Source: Flavobacterium sp. (GTDB lineage: Bacteria; Bacteroidota; Bacteroidia; Flavobacteriales; Flavobacteriaceae). Taken from it: a stretch of 64,000 bases of DNA. Below are positions 32,407-42,235 of the stretch, piece after piece. The stretch's first letter is position 1, and every line of letters starts with the position of its first letter. Position numbers and translations under genes: made by a program. The stretch is taken from NCBI RefSeq assembly GCF_025352425.1, contig NZ_JANXTI010000022.1, forward strand, positions 21,959-85,958, given 5' to 3'. The notes beneath the pieces were generated by a model, which was not told the origin of the DNA, made no database searches, and saw only the letters and a program-made list of their open reading frames with translations.

Positions 32407-34278
32407 TTAAAGCTTAAAAATAAAACTCTCACTCGGTTTCACGCTCAACTGTATCGTCCCTTTACCATCAGTTACTTTTAATTGTGCCGTGCTTCCGTAG
32501 AGTTGGTCTTTTACATTATACAATCCGTCCTTTATATTCCATGTTTTAATGACATCTTCCGGTACTTTCAACTCAAAATCGCTCGTCGTTACCCAGGAAA
32601 AATTCACTACGATAATCAACTTTTCTTTAGCTGTCCAGCGCACATAAGAATACATTCCGGGACCATAACGTTTCGTTTCATTCCGATTAATCGTTTGTAT
32701 CTCCTTGAATTTGCCCATTAATCCATCGCTTTTTATCGTGAAGTTGAGTAAACGTTTGTAAAAATCGCGTAAGTCTGCCTCGCTTTTTGATAATTTTCCT
32801 CCGTCAAATTTGCCCCCGTTCATCCAGCGTTGGTGGTGAGGAACTCCAACATAATCAAAAATCGAAGTGCGTGAATGTGTTCCAAAACCGGCATTTTCTT
32901 TTCCGTCCTCACCTACTTCCTGTCCGAAATAAATCATCGTTGGCGAAGAGCTAATCGTAGCCGAAACCACCATCATTGGCATTCCTTTTTCCGGAGTTCC
33001 TGCAAATTCAGGGCTTGCCAATCGCTGCTCATCATGGTTGTCTAAAAAGTGCAACATGTGATGTTCAATATCGGACATTCCCTCCTGAATCTCCGAAAGC
33101 CGTTCCGGCGTCGCATTGCCCTGAATAATGGCTTTTAAATGATCATAGCTTTCCACTTTGTCATACAGATAATCCATTTTTCCAAGGTTAATATAGTTTC
33201 TATATTCCTTAGGATTATAAACCTCAGCCAATAAAAAAGCTTTTGGATTCTTCATCTTAATCGCGGAATTCATATAGCTCCAAAACTCATAAGGCACCAT
33301 TTCGGCCATATCATAACGAAAACCGTCCACGCCTTTTGCTGTCCAGTACAAAGCAATATCTCGAAATTTCTTCCAGGAACTCGGCACGTCTTTATCCTTC
33401 CAAAATTCATAATGTGCTTTGCAGTCTTTTTTGTCAAAGCCTTCAGGAAGCTCAGGGAAATCCTTTGAACCATCAGGTTTGATGCCATAATTTACTTTTA
33501 CCGTCTCGTACCAATCGTTAATATCGGGTTTTGACTGGCGCGAACCGTTGCCTGTCCATTTTGCGGGAAACTCATTAAATTTACCATCAATCAGCGTATT
33601 ACTTTCTCCGTTTAAAGGTTTGTATTTATCGGAAGTTGGCACTTCAAATGCTTTGCCCGGAATGTAATAAAAATTATTGTTTCGGTCATACTCCACTGAA
33701 GTATTATCATCGGCACCAAAATCGCGCACGCCTTTGGGGTTGCTCACGCTATGATAATTACGTGCGATGTGATTCGGTACAATATCTATGATTACTTTCA
33801 GTTTATTTTTGTGCGTTCGGGCAATCAGTGCTTCAAACTCTTCTAGTCTCTTTGCAGGATTAACAGCAAGATCCGGATTTACATTATAATAATCCTTTAC
33901 AGCATATGGAGAACCCGCGCGGCCTTTTACTACATCGGGATCATCATTGGAAATACCGTATTTGGTGTAATCCCTAATCACATCATGATGCGGAACACCA
34001 GTATACCAAATATAGGTTACGCCCAGTTTCTTGATTTCCTGCAATGCTTTATCGGTAAAATCATTGAACTTTCCGACGCCATTTTCTTCAATCGTTCCCC
34101 AAGGCTTGTTCGTAGTATTTTTGTTTCCGAATAAGCGGGTAAAAACCTGATACACTACATCTTTTTTTGGCGTGGTAATAACTTTGGGTTTGGCACTCAT
34201 GGTGGTTTTCTTTTGAGCAATCATTGTATTAGCGATAACACAACTAATCACTACAGCAAATGTTAAACTTGTTTTCAT
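32407..34278 (-). CDS. Secreted alpha-amylase family (GH13) glycosidase
   Basis: 623-aa enzyme with a signal peptide (MKTSLTFAVVISCVIANTMIA). The (beta/alpha)8 barrel carries the four GH13 regions: KVIIDIVPNHIARNY, nucleophile Asp in GVDGFRYDMAEM, acid/base Glu in AFLLAEVYNP, and FLDNHDEQRLAS with the transition-state Asp. A C-terminal beta-sandwich closes the protein. Likely hydrolyses alpha-glucans in the periplasm or outside. The frame reaches a TTG at 34308; I prefer the ATG at 34278, which starts the signal peptide. TATATTTG at 34322 is the promoter. Confidence 0.93.
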   Translation of the reverse strand: MKTSLTFAVVISCVIANTMIAQKKTTMSAKPKVITTPKKDVVYQVFTRLFGNKNTTNKPWGTIEENGVGKFNDFTDKALQEIKKLGVTYIWYTGVPHHDVIRDYTKYGISNDDPDVVKGRAGSPYAVKDYYNVNPDLAVNPAKRLEEFEALIARTHKNKLKVIIDIVPNHIARNYHSVSNPKGVRDFGADDNTSVEYDRNNNFYYIPGKAFEVPTSDKYKPLNGESNTLIDGKFNEFPAKWTGNGSRQSKPDINDWYETVKVNYGIKPDGSKDFPELPEGFDKKDCKAHYEFWKDKDVPSSWKKFRDIALYWTAKGVDGFRYDMAEMVPYEFWSYMNSAIKMKNPKAFLLAEVYNPKEYRNYINLGKMDYLYDKVESYDHLKAIIQGNATPERLSEIQEGMSDIEHHMLHFLDNHDEQRLASPEFAGTPEKGMPMMVVSATISSSPTMIYFGQEVGEDGKENAGFGTHSRTSIFDYVGVPHHQRWMNGGKFDGGKLSKSEADLRDFYKRLLNFTIKSDGLMGKFKEIQTINRNETKRYGPGMYSYVRWTAKEKLIIVVNFSWVTTSDFELKVPEDVIKTWNIKDGLYNVKDQLYGSTAQLKVTDGKGTIQLSVKPSESFIFKL

Positions 34279-34321
34279 ACTATAGTTCAGACTTATAATC
34301 TGGTTCAATAAGTCATAGTCA

Positions 34322-34329
34322 CAAATATA
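34322..34329 (-). promoter_or_regulatory. -7 promoter element of the GH13 gene
   Basis: TATATTTG on the minus strand, 43 nt upstream of the ATG at 34278. Confidence 0.55.
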
Positions 34330-34453
34330 AGTAAATAGCGTAATTATATTGGTGGAAACATGCCGCTTTTTTAGAATAATAAGTTAAAGCATTGGAATAA
34401 TAATCAAAACATTGGGAATAAAAAATGATTGATTTTATAGTCAAAACTTAGGT

Positions 34454-34461
34454 TATATTTG
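34454..34461 (+). promoter_or_regulatory. -7 promoter element of the TPR LytS-type kinase operon
   Basis: TATATTTG, 24 nt before the TTG start at 34486. Confidence 0.55.
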
Positions 34462-34485
34462 TTTTGAAATTTAATTATCACCATC

Positions 34486-36420
34486 TTGAAAACCATTCTG
34501 AAAATAGCTGTCTTCTTGTTTTGTATAGTGCATTCCACAAAAACTTATTCCCAAAATAAGGCTACAGACAGCTTAAAGAGAGTAATTCGCGTTACCAAAA
34601 TTGACACGGCGAAAGTAAATATTTATAATCATCTGGCCTTTGAATTCAAGGAAAGCGCCATTGATTCCTCTTTTTATTATGCAAAAAAAGCGGAAGGTTT
34701 AGCGCAAAAAATTCAATACAAAGATGGCCTTGCCGCTGCCGCTATAAATCAGGGAAATGTCAATATTATTTTAGGGAATTATTCACCCGCAAAAAAAGCA
34801 TTTACTAAAGCCCAACTTATTTATCAAAAACTAATTGATGAAGGTTCAGGAAATAAAAGTTATAAAAACGGATTGGCAAGGAGTTATGCTAGTTTAGGTG
34901 TAATTTTTTCACAGGAAAGCAATTATTACGCAGCTTTGGAGAATTATGAGAAAGCCTTAAAAATCTATCAGGAAATTGATCAAAAAAACAGCGTTTCAAA
35001 AGTTTGCAATAATATCGGGGTTGTTTATAAATCGCAAGGGAATAAGGATAAAGCTTTGGAATATTTTAAAAAAGCCTTAAAAATCCAAGCGCAGACAGGA
35101 GAGCAAACCGTTCCTGTCACACTGACCAATATCGGTGTGATTTATTTTGAACAAAACAAATCGGCGGCGGCTTTCCAATACTACAAAAAGGCAGAAGCAC
35201 ATTTTAAAACTGTACATAATGTTCGTGGTTATGCCTTACTCAACAACTACTTGGGTGATTATTACAAAAAGCAAAAGGACAGCAGTAAGGCGGCAAACTA
35301 TTACAATCATGCATTGGAAATGTATGAATCGTTGCAGAATAAGTTTGGTGCTTCACTGGCGTTATATAATTTGGGGCAGCTGTATGCCGAACAAAAGAAG
35401 TATGATCAAGCGATGGCGTATGCTTCCAAATCACTGGCGTATGCCAAAGAAATTGGGGTGCTGGACCAAACCTTCCATTCTGAAAAGCTAATAAGCGATT
35501 TGTACAGTGAACTCAACCAGGCTGTGCAGTCATTGGAACATTACAAAAATTACATCGTTGCCCGCGACAGCATTACCAATGAGGAAAACAATAAAAAGTT
35601 TGTTCAGGTTGAAATGGATTATCAATACAAAAAGAGGGAAGCGCTTTTGGTGGAACAGGCAAAACGACAAACACAATTTACCATCTTTACTGTATTGGGT
35701 GCTATATTATTGATTGGCTTAATCTTTCTTTTTTATAACCGCCAACAGGTAAAACGCCGCTTGACACTGCAGAAGGAAGTCGCCGAGTATGAGCAAAAGG
35801 CATTGCATTTACAAATGAATCCGCATTTTGTTTTCAATTGCCTGGGTTCTATTTCGAGTTTTATTGTACAAAACGGAACGGATTCGGCATTGAAGTATTT
35901 GTCCAAATTTTCCAAACTAATGCGGTTAACATTGGAATATTCCAAAGGTTCGTTGATTCCAATTGACAAAGAAATTGAGAGCCTGCAGAATTATTTAGAG
36001 CTGGAACAACTTCGTTTTCATAACAAATTTGACTTTTCGATTCAATCGAGTGAAAAAGTTGAATTCAATATGGGAATTCCTCCGTTGTTGATTCAGCCCT
36101 TTGTTGAGAATGCTATCTTGCACGGTTTGGTTCCAAAAGAAAGCAAAGGTAAGATAGAAGTTGTTTTTGATATACATAACGGACAATTGGTCTGCACGAT
36201 TACCGATAACGGCATTGGGCTTTCCAAATCAAAACAAATGAAGGAAAACTCTATGCAGGCTCACAAATCCATGGCATTGGAAATTACCAAAAAGCGTTTG
36301 GAAATCATGGAGGCTACCATTTCCAAATCAGCACAAATAGAAATTAAGGAACTAACAACCAATAACGAAATCAACGGTACTCAAGTAAAATTGCTATTGC
36401 CTATACAATATATTTCATAA
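34486..36420 (+). CDS. TPR-containing LytS-type sensor histidine kinase
   Basis: 644-aa membrane kinase. Signal peptide (MKTILKIAVFLFCIVHSTKT), about seven TPR repeats in the periplasm (about 60-370; e.g. YYAALENYEKALKIYQEI), one transmembrane helix (about 403-422), a His_kinase domain with phosphoacceptor His447 in MNPHFVFNCLGS, and an HATPase_c domain (PLLIQPFVENAILHGL, TDNGIGLS). The start is a TTG, the only initiator that keeps the signal peptide. Its regulator starts 3 bp after the stop. The TPR array probably senses a protein or peptide partner in the periplasm. Confidence 0.9.
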   Translation: MKTILKIAVFLFCIVHSTKTYSQNKATDSLKRVIRVTKIDTAKVNIYNHLAFEFKESAIDSSFYYAKKAEGLAQKIQYKDGLAAAAINQGNVNIILGNYSPAKKAFTKAQLIYQKLIDEGSGNKSYKNGLARSYASLGVIFSQESNYYAALENYEKALKIYQEIDQKNSVSKVCNNIGVVYKSQGNKDKALEYFKKALKIQAQTGEQTVPVTLTNIGVIYFEQNKSAAAFQYYKKAEAHFKTVHNVRGYALLNNYLGDYYKKQKDSSKAANYYNHALEMYESLQNKFGASLALYNLGQLYAEQKKYDQAMAYASKSLAYAKEIGVLDQTFHSEKLISDLYSELNQAVQSLEHYKNYIVARDSITNEENNKKFVQVEMDYQYKKREALLVEQAKRQTQFTIFTVLGAILLIGLIFLFYNRQQVKRRLTLQKEVAEYEQKALHLQMNPHFVFNCLGSISSFIVQNGTDSALKYLSKFSKLMRLTLEYSKGSLIPIDKEIESLQNYLELEQLRFHNKFDFSIQSSEKVEFNMGIPPLLIQPFVENAILHGLVPKESKGKIEVVFDIHNGQLVCTITDNGIGLSKSKQMKENSMQAHKSMALEITKKRLEIMEATISKSAQIEIKELTTNNEINGTQVKLLLPIQYIS

Positions 36421-36423
36421 GCT

Positions 36424-37185
36424 ATGATAACAGCCATTTTAATAGACGACGACAAGCACCTTCGCAAAGGGTTAAAAGCCCTTTTGGAGCGCTATACCGA
36501 TGATATTGCCATTATTGGTGAAGCCGAAAGTGTAAAAACCGGAATTGTTACCATTGAGAAATTGAAACCGCAGGTTATCTTTCTCGACATTCATCTGTCG
36601 GATGGAACCGGTTTTGATATTTTGGAGCGGATTGCCCTGAATAACAATAAGGCCAATGCACATATAGTTTTCATTACTGCCCACGAGCAGTATGCCGTAA
36701 AAGCGTTTAAATTTTCAGCTTTGGATTTTATCCTCAAGCCTGTCGATCCTGAAGAACTACAACACACCATTAACAAAATCAAACAAGTGGCAAGCAAGTC
36801 AAACTCCTTTGAGCACATCGATTTGCTTTTGGAAAACATCCGAAAGAAAGTAGATAATTTTAAGCGGATTGCACTGTCAACGAGTGATGGTATTCATCTT
36901 TTTGAAGTATCGGATATTATCCGATGTGAAGCGAAAGTAAATTATACGGAGTTTTTTATCAAAAACCACAAACCCGTACTTATATCGAGAACGCTAAAGG
37001 AATATGAAGAACTGCTGACGGAGCATGGATTTGAAAGAGTGCATCAGTCGCATTTGATTAATCTTTCCTATTTGAAATCTTATATAAAATCGGATGGAGG
37101 TTATGTGATTATGGCCGACAATACCAACATTCCTATTGCGCAGAGCAAAAAAGAAAAATTGCAGGAACTGATTAAAGCACTTTAA
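36424..37185 (+). CDS. LytTR-family response regulator
   Basis: 253-aa transcription factor. Receiver domain (1-125) with acidic pocket IDDD, phospho-acceptor Asp55 in FLDIHLSDG, and Lys in FILKPVDPEE. C-terminal LytTR DNA-binding domain (about 145-250) with RCEAKVNYTEFF, RVHQSHLINLSYL and IPIAQSKKEKLQ. Cognate to the kinase 3 bp upstream. The secreted LRR protein gene begins 17 bp downstream and may be part of the same transcript. Confidence 0.94.
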   Translation: MITAILIDDDKHLRKGLKALLERYTDDIAIIGEAESVKTGIVTIEKLKPQVIFLDIHLSDGTGFDILERIALNNNKANAHIVFITAHEQYAVKAFKFSALDFILKPVDPEELQHTINKIKQVASKSNSFEHIDLLLENIRKKVDNFKRIALSTSDGIHLFEVSDIIRCEAKVNYTEFFIKNHKPVLISRTLKEYEELLTEHGFERVHQSHLINLSYLKSYIKSDGGYVIMADNTNIPIAQSKKEKLQELIKAL

Positions 37186-37202
37186 AACTGAAAAAAACAA
37201 TT

Positions 37203-40175
37203 ATGAAATCAAACAATATAAAATCCCTAACCATGAAAAATATTCTAATTGTAATGTTACTGTATACAGGCATTATGAGTGCGCAGATTGTAAATATTCC
37301 CGATGCTAATTTTAAGAACCGGTTAATTTATCTTGGCATTGACACGAATGCCGACGGGCAAATTCAGGTTTCGGAAGCATTGGCTGCTACCTCAGTGTTA
37401 AATATAAGTGGTTCCTCCATTTCGGATTTAACCGGTTTTGAAGCTTTTTCAAATGTTACTATTCTGAAATGTCCAAACAACCAATTAACCGCCATAAACT
37501 TAAGCAACCTCCCCAATTTAAAATCAATAGATGCAGGTTTTAATACAAGTCTGAATGCTATAAACTTAAATAATGTTAGTTTGGACACACTCAAAGTTTA
37601 CAATAATGATATGCCAAGTTTGGACTTGAACAGCCTAACGTCGCTGAAGCATTTAGATTGTTCTTATAATCATATTACCAGTCTGAATTTGACTAGCATG
37701 ACCAATCTGAAATTTTTAAACTGTGACCACAATTGGTTGACCGGAGGAATAGCTGTAGCTACTTTGACTAATCTGGAAGATTTGAACTGCAGCAGCAACC
37801 AAATGTCCTCACTTAACGTCGCTCCGTTAACCAATTTGAAAAAGTTAGTTTGTAGTTATAATATTATATCCAATGTAGATGTGAGCAACCTTACCAATCT
37901 GGAATATTTAGATTGGAGTAATAACCAAAATGCTAACTTTCTTTTTGCGAACGTACCAAGTCTAAAAACACTTATATGTGCAGGTAACACAATTACTAGT
38001 TTAAATATTAGCTCAGTACCCAGTCTCCAATATTTAGATTGTAGCTCAAATCATTTGACCTCTATCAATGTTGGTGGATTAACAAACCTTCAAAGCCTAT
38101 TTACTGCTATAAACGAACTTACAAACATTGATGTTACGGGCTTAACTAGCTTGCAAACTTTAAATGTATTTGGAAACTTATTGCCTAGTCTAACGGTTAG
38201 TGGCTTAAACAATCTTATTACTCTTGAAGCTTCTTCTAATCAATTAAGCACTTTAATGCTTACAGGTTTAGTAAGTTTGAATTCCTTATCATTAGGTTAT
38301 AATCAATTGCCATCTATAAATGTAAGCGAAATGACACAACTTCAAACTTTATATTGTAATCACAATCAACTTAGTTCTCTAGATACTAGTGGATTGACTC
38401 AGCTTCAGTATTTATATTGTTATAATAATTTATTAACGAACTTGGTACTAACGAGCAATACCTCTTTGAGATGGTTGGATTTTAACTTTAATCAACTGAC
38501 TTCAGTTGACTTTACTGGATTAACGTCTTTAGAAAATGTATTTTGCGGCCACAATCAATTGATTTCCCTTGATTTTTCTGGGAACCCTTCATTTAATGCA
38601 TTGGGTTGTGGTTATAATAATTTGCTCTCTATAAACATTAAAAATGGCTTCCCTCAACTCCTAACCAACGTCTATTATTGGGATGAGAATCCGAATTTGG
38701 CTTTTGTTTGTGCCGATGAAGGAGAACTGGCTCAAGCACAACAAATTTTAGTTCAAAGTACTAATGTCAATAATGGTAACGTAGTTTTAAACTCGTATTG
38801 CTCTTTTGTACCCGGTGGTAACTACAACACGATTACTGGAGTGATTACTTTTGATCATGATAATAATGGTTGTGACGCCAACGATCCAACTCAGCCCAAC
38901 ATTAGAATGAATATTAATGAAGGTACTACCCAAGGAGCTACTTTTACAGGTACTACAGGGAATTATAAATTTTATACCCAGGCAGGCAATTTCACTATCA
39001 CACCTGAGATTGAAAACCCGGCATGGTTTACTTTCAGCCCTGATACTGCAACAATTCCTTTTGCAGATAACAACAATAATACGGTAACACAAAATTTCTG
39101 TCTCACTCCGAACGGTTCTCATTCTGATGTTGAAATGGTTATTCAGCCGTTAACAACCGCCCGCCCCGGATTTAATGCTGTCTATAAATTAGTTTACAAA
39201 AACAAAGGAAACACAACCGCTGATGTGTATCTAAATTTTAATTTTGACGACGCGATATTAGATTTAGTTTCCTCTTCGGCGGTGCCAACGTTGACTACGA
39301 GTGGGCATATTTTGTGGACCATCTTGAACCTGCAGCCCTTTCAAAGCGGAAGTGTGTTAGTAACTTTACATCTAAACGCACCAACCGATACGCCTCCTGT
39401 AAATATTGGAGATATATTGACTTTCACTTCATTTATTGATATTACTACAGATGAAAATTGGGACGATAATGCATTTACGCTACATCAAACCGTAGTGGGC
39501 TCTTTTGACCCGAATGCAATTATCTGTTTAGAAGGTGACACACTTCCTGTAACAGAAATTGGCAAATTCCTTCACTATGGGATAACTTTTGAAAATACCG
39601 GGAATTATGCTGCGGAAAATGTAGTGGTAAAAGATGTCATTGACACCACCAAATATGACATCAATTCGTTACAGGTTTTAGGAACCTCATACCCATCGTA
39701 TATAAAAATAACCGGGAATATTGTTGAATTTGTTTTCGAAAATATTAATCTTGCCGCTGCAAGCGGAGGACCTCCGGTAGGCGGACATGGCGATGTTTTA
39801 TTTAAAATAAAATCAAAAGACGACCTGGTAAACGGTGATTATGTAAGCAAATCCGCGAAGATCTATTTCGATTATAATGCGCCTATCACTACTAATGACG
39901 CCCTGACAACCTTCGCTACGCTGAATAATCCGATTCACGAATTTGATAATAGTGTGAGGGTTTATCCCAATCCGGCACATACAATAATCAACATCAGTTG
40001 CAATTTTACTATTCAGTCGGTAGCCTTATATGATATTCAGGGAAGATTATTAGAAACTGATTTAGCCAATAATAATCAAGTTTCCTTCGATATTTCAGAC
40101 AAATCAAACGGTGTATATTTCATCAAAATTACTTCTGATAAAGGAAGTAAAGTAGAAAAAATAGTGAAGGAGTAA
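37203..40175 (+). CDS. Secreted leucine-rich-repeat surface protein with T9SS sorting domain
   Basis: 990 aa. Signal peptide (MKNILIVMLLYTGIMSAQ from the second ATG at 37233; 37203 adds ten residues), then about 20 short bacterial LRRs of 20-22 residues (about 60-510; consensus LTNLxxLxCSxNxLTSLNVS, internalin/BspA-like), a carboxypeptidase-regulatory-like beta domain (about 545-640), two DUF11/DUF7619-like domains (645-910), and a C-terminal type A sorting signal (VYPNPAHTIINISC; ends KIVKE). Predicted to be exported and anchored at the cell surface for adhesion or ligand recognition. Adjacency to a TPR kinase/LytTR pair is notable. Confidence 0.9.
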   Translation: MKSNNIKSLTMKNILIVMLLYTGIMSAQIVNIPDANFKNRLIYLGIDTNADGQIQVSEALAATSVLNISGSSISDLTGFEAFSNVTILKCPNNQLTAINLSNLPNLKSIDAGFNTSLNAINLNNVSLDTLKVYNNDMPSLDLNSLTSLKHLDCSYNHITSLNLTSMTNLKFLNCDHNWLTGGIAVATLTNLEDLNCSSNQMSSLNVAPLTNLKKLVCSYNIISNVDVSNLTNLEYLDWSNNQNANFLFANVPSLKTLICAGNTITSLNISSVPSLQYLDCSSNHLTSINVGGLTNLQSLFTAINELTNIDVTGLTSLQTLNVFGNLLPSLTVSGLNNLITLEASSNQLSTLMLTGLVSLNSLSLGYNQLPSINVSEMTQLQTLYCNHNQLSSLDTSGLTQLQYLYCYNNLLTNLVLTSNTSLRWLDFNFNQLTSVDFTGLTSLENVFCGHNQLISLDFSGNPSFNALGCGYNNLLSINIKNGFPQLLTNVYYWDENPNLAFVCADEGELAQAQQILVQSTNVNNGNVVLNSYCSFVPGGNYNTITGVITFDHDNNGCDANDPTQPNIRMNINEGTTQGATFTGTTGNYKFYTQAGNFTITPEIENPAWFTFSPDTATIPFADNNNNTVTQNFCLTPNGSHSDVEMVIQPLTTARPGFNAVYKLVYKNKGNTTADVYLNFNFDDAILDLVSSSAVPTLTTSGHILWTILNLQPFQSGSVLVTLHLNAPTDTPPVNIGDILTFTSFIDITTDENWDDNAFTLHQTVVGSFDPNAIICLEGDTLPVTEIGKFLHYGITFENTGNYAAENVVVKDVIDTTKYDINSLQVLGTSYPSYIKITGNIVEFVFENINLAAASGGPPVGGHGDVLFKIKSKDDLVNGDYVSKSAKIYFDYNAPITTNDALTTFATLNNPIHEFDNSVRVYPNPAHTIINISCNFTIQSVALYDIQGRLLETDLANNNQVSFDISDKSNGVYFIKITSDKGSKVEKIVKE

Positions 40176-40195
40176 AAAGTAAAAGTTAATTAAGT

Positions 40196-40230
40196 GAAAA
40201 GCGTAAATCTGAAAATGGTTTGCGCTTTTC
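40196..40230 (+). terminator. Terminator after the LRR protein gene
   Basis: 14-bp stem GAAAAGCGTAAATC / GGTTTGCGCTTTTC with two G-U pairs and a 7-nt loop. Confidence 0.7.
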
Positions 40231-40278
40231 CATTTGATAAATAATTCTTAATAACCGCTTTCGTTGGCCCTAATTTCA

Positions 40279-40286
40279 TAAATTTG
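40279..40286 (+). promoter_or_regulatory. -7 promoter element of the OstA-like gene
   Basis: TAAATTTG, 17 nt before the TTG start at 40304. Confidence 0.5.
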
Positions 40287-40303
40287 GCCTAAATATATTT
40301 TCA

Positions 40304-41977
40304 TTGAAAAAGTTACTTTTTTACATCGGATTATTGCTCTTTTCATTAACCACTATAAATGCGCAAAAATCTTCCAAAATAGTTGTTGAACATGCAGATC
40401 ATTTTGATGTAGATGAAGCGCAGTTTCCAGATGCAGCTTTGCTTCAGGGAAACGTTAGGGTAAATCACGAAGGTGTGATTTTTACTTGCAACAAGGCCTA
40501 TTTTTTCCAAAAGGAAAACTACCTCAAAGCTTTCGGAGAAGTTCAGATGGTACAAGGCGATACCCTTTTTCTAAACAGCAAATACGCCGAATATAATGGT
40601 GAAGTCAAAAAGGCCTATGCGACCGGAAATGTAGTGATGCGTTCACCCGAATCGACATTGGTTACCGATACCATAAACTTTGACAGAAATACTCAGGAAG
40701 CATTTTACAACTCAAACGGAACCATTACAAACAAAGAAAACACGCTGAAAAGTAAATCAGGAAAATATTTTGCTAACGAAAAGAGGTTTAAGTTTGTCAC
40801 GGCTGTCACGATTACCAATCCCAAATATGTTATCAAGTCCAATCATTTGGATTATTATACCAACTCGGGTCACTCCTATTTATTTGGCCCGTCAACCATA
40901 ACGAGTAAAGAAAATTTTATTTATACCGAAAAAGGATTTTATGATACTAAGAAGAACTTTGCCTATTTCCTTCGAAAGTCGTACATCAAATACAAAGACC
41001 GAAGGATTGAAGGCGACAGTTTGTATTACGACAGAAACCGGGAATATGCTTCGGCAACCAATAATGTAAAGATTACGGATTCTATAAATAAAGGTGTTAT
41101 CAAAGGTCATTATGCCGAAATTTATCGGAATCTTAAAACGGAACGGGATTCAATGATGATTACCAAAAGAGCGGTTGCCATTTCGTTGGTAGAAAACGAT
41201 TCGATGTACATTCACGGAAAGAAAATGTTGATTACAGGAAAAACCGGTGAACGAATTATTCGCGCTTTCAATAACGTTCGTTTTTACAAAACGGATATGA
41301 GCGGCAAATGTGATTCGATACATTCAGACCAAAAGAACGCTTTAACGAAACTCATTGGCAGACCCGTACTTTGGAATTATGACAATCAGATGACCGGAGA
41401 TGTCATGCATCTTATTGGCAATAACAGAACCGAAAAACTGGATTCGCTCAAAGTACTCAACAACGCTTTTCTAGTATCGAAAGATACGATTGGAATAGGA
41501 TACAATCAGGTGAAAGGACAAAACCTTTACGGAAAATTCAAGGAAAACAAACTTAGCGAGGTTGATATTATTAAAAATACCGAAGTCATTTATTACCTGC
41601 GTAATGACCAGCATGAACTTATTGGTATTAACAAAAGCGTGGGCAGCAAAATCAATTTGATTTTAGACAAAAACACTATTGAAACCATAACCATATTTGA
41701 CAATCCTGACGGAGATATCTTTCCAGAGAAAGAATTGCCCGAAAATGCCAGAAAACTTCGTGGTTTTGTTTGGCGCGCCGATGAACGGATAAAATCTAAA
41801 GACGACATTTTTCCTCCCGAAGAAAATGAACTTGATGCTAAGATTCAGACTGAACTTAAAGCCGAAATGGATAAAGAAAATGTTCCGCTGAAGCCAAGTA
41901 AAGAAACTTTGGATTACGATAAGAAGAACCTGAAGCCGAAGACTGAACGGAGCGAAGCTAAACCAATGGTGAAATAA
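40304..41977 (+). CDS. OstA/LptA-like organic solvent tolerance protein
   Basis: 557-aa periplasmic protein with signal peptide (MKKLLFYIGLLLFSLTTINA) and two OstA-like beta-jellyroll regions (about 25-180 and 190-470) rich in alternating segments such as ALLQGNVRVNHEGVIFTCNK, GEVQMVQGDTLFLNSKYAEY and YATGNVVMRS. The C-terminal 80 residues are charged and probably disordered. By homology it belongs to the lipopolysaccharide transport bridge (Lpt) of Bacteroidota. TTG start. Overlaps the next gene by 1 nt (TAATG). Confidence 0.87.
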   Translation: MKKLLFYIGLLLFSLTTINAQKSSKIVVEHADHFDVDEAQFPDAALLQGNVRVNHEGVIFTCNKAYFFQKENYLKAFGEVQMVQGDTLFLNSKYAEYNGEVKKAYATGNVVMRSPESTLVTDTINFDRNTQEAFYNSNGTITNKENTLKSKSGKYFANEKRFKFVTAVTITNPKYVIKSNHLDYYTNSGHSYLFGPSTITSKENFIYTEKGFYDTKKNFAYFLRKSYIKYKDRRIEGDSLYYDRNREYASATNNVKITDSINKGVIKGHYAEIYRNLKTERDSMMITKRAVAISLVENDSMYIHGKKMLITGKTGERIIRAFNNVRFYKTDMSGKCDSIHSDQKNALTKLIGRPVLWNYDNQMTGDVMHLIGNNRTEKLDSLKVLNNAFLVSKDTIGIGYNQVKGQNLYGKFKENKLSEVDIIKNTEVIYYLRNDQHELIGINKSVGSKINLILDKNTIETITIFDNPDGDIFPEKELPENARKLRGFVWRADERIKSKDDIFPPEENELDAKIQTELKAEMDKENVPLKPSKETLDYDKKNLKPKTERSEAKPMVK

Positions 41978-42222
41978 TGGTTACGCAACTATGTCCAAAA
42001 TGTAAACAAGATGCTTTCACCTGGTATGTTAGCGAAGTATTGCCCAATATAACGGTTTGGAGTTGCAATGCCTGCCCGCTGCAAATATTTGAGAATGAAA
42101 ATGATGAAGAAGTTTGTGAAAATTGTAATGAAAAAACGAAGACCTTTTTACAAAGTCAGGAAGAACAATTTAACTGGTGTTCCAATTGCAATGCAGTTAC
42201 AAATTACCAACTAAACGAATAA
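41977..42222 (+). CDS. Small double zinc-ribbon protein
   Basis: 81-aa cytoplasmic protein with four CxxC knuckles: CPKC, CNAC, CENC and CSNC. This is enough for two zinc ribbons. There is no other recognisable domain. It is translationally coupled (TAATG) to the OstA-like gene and 13 bp before the aminotransferase, so it is in an operon. The role is unknown; it could bind nucleic acid or protein, or act as a metallo-adaptor. Confidence 0.75.
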   Translation: MVTQLCPKCKQDAFTWYVSEVLPNITVWSCNACPLQIFENENDEEVCENCNEKTKTFLQSQEEQFNWCSNCNAVTNYQLNE

Positions 42223-42235
42223 TCAACAACATAAG

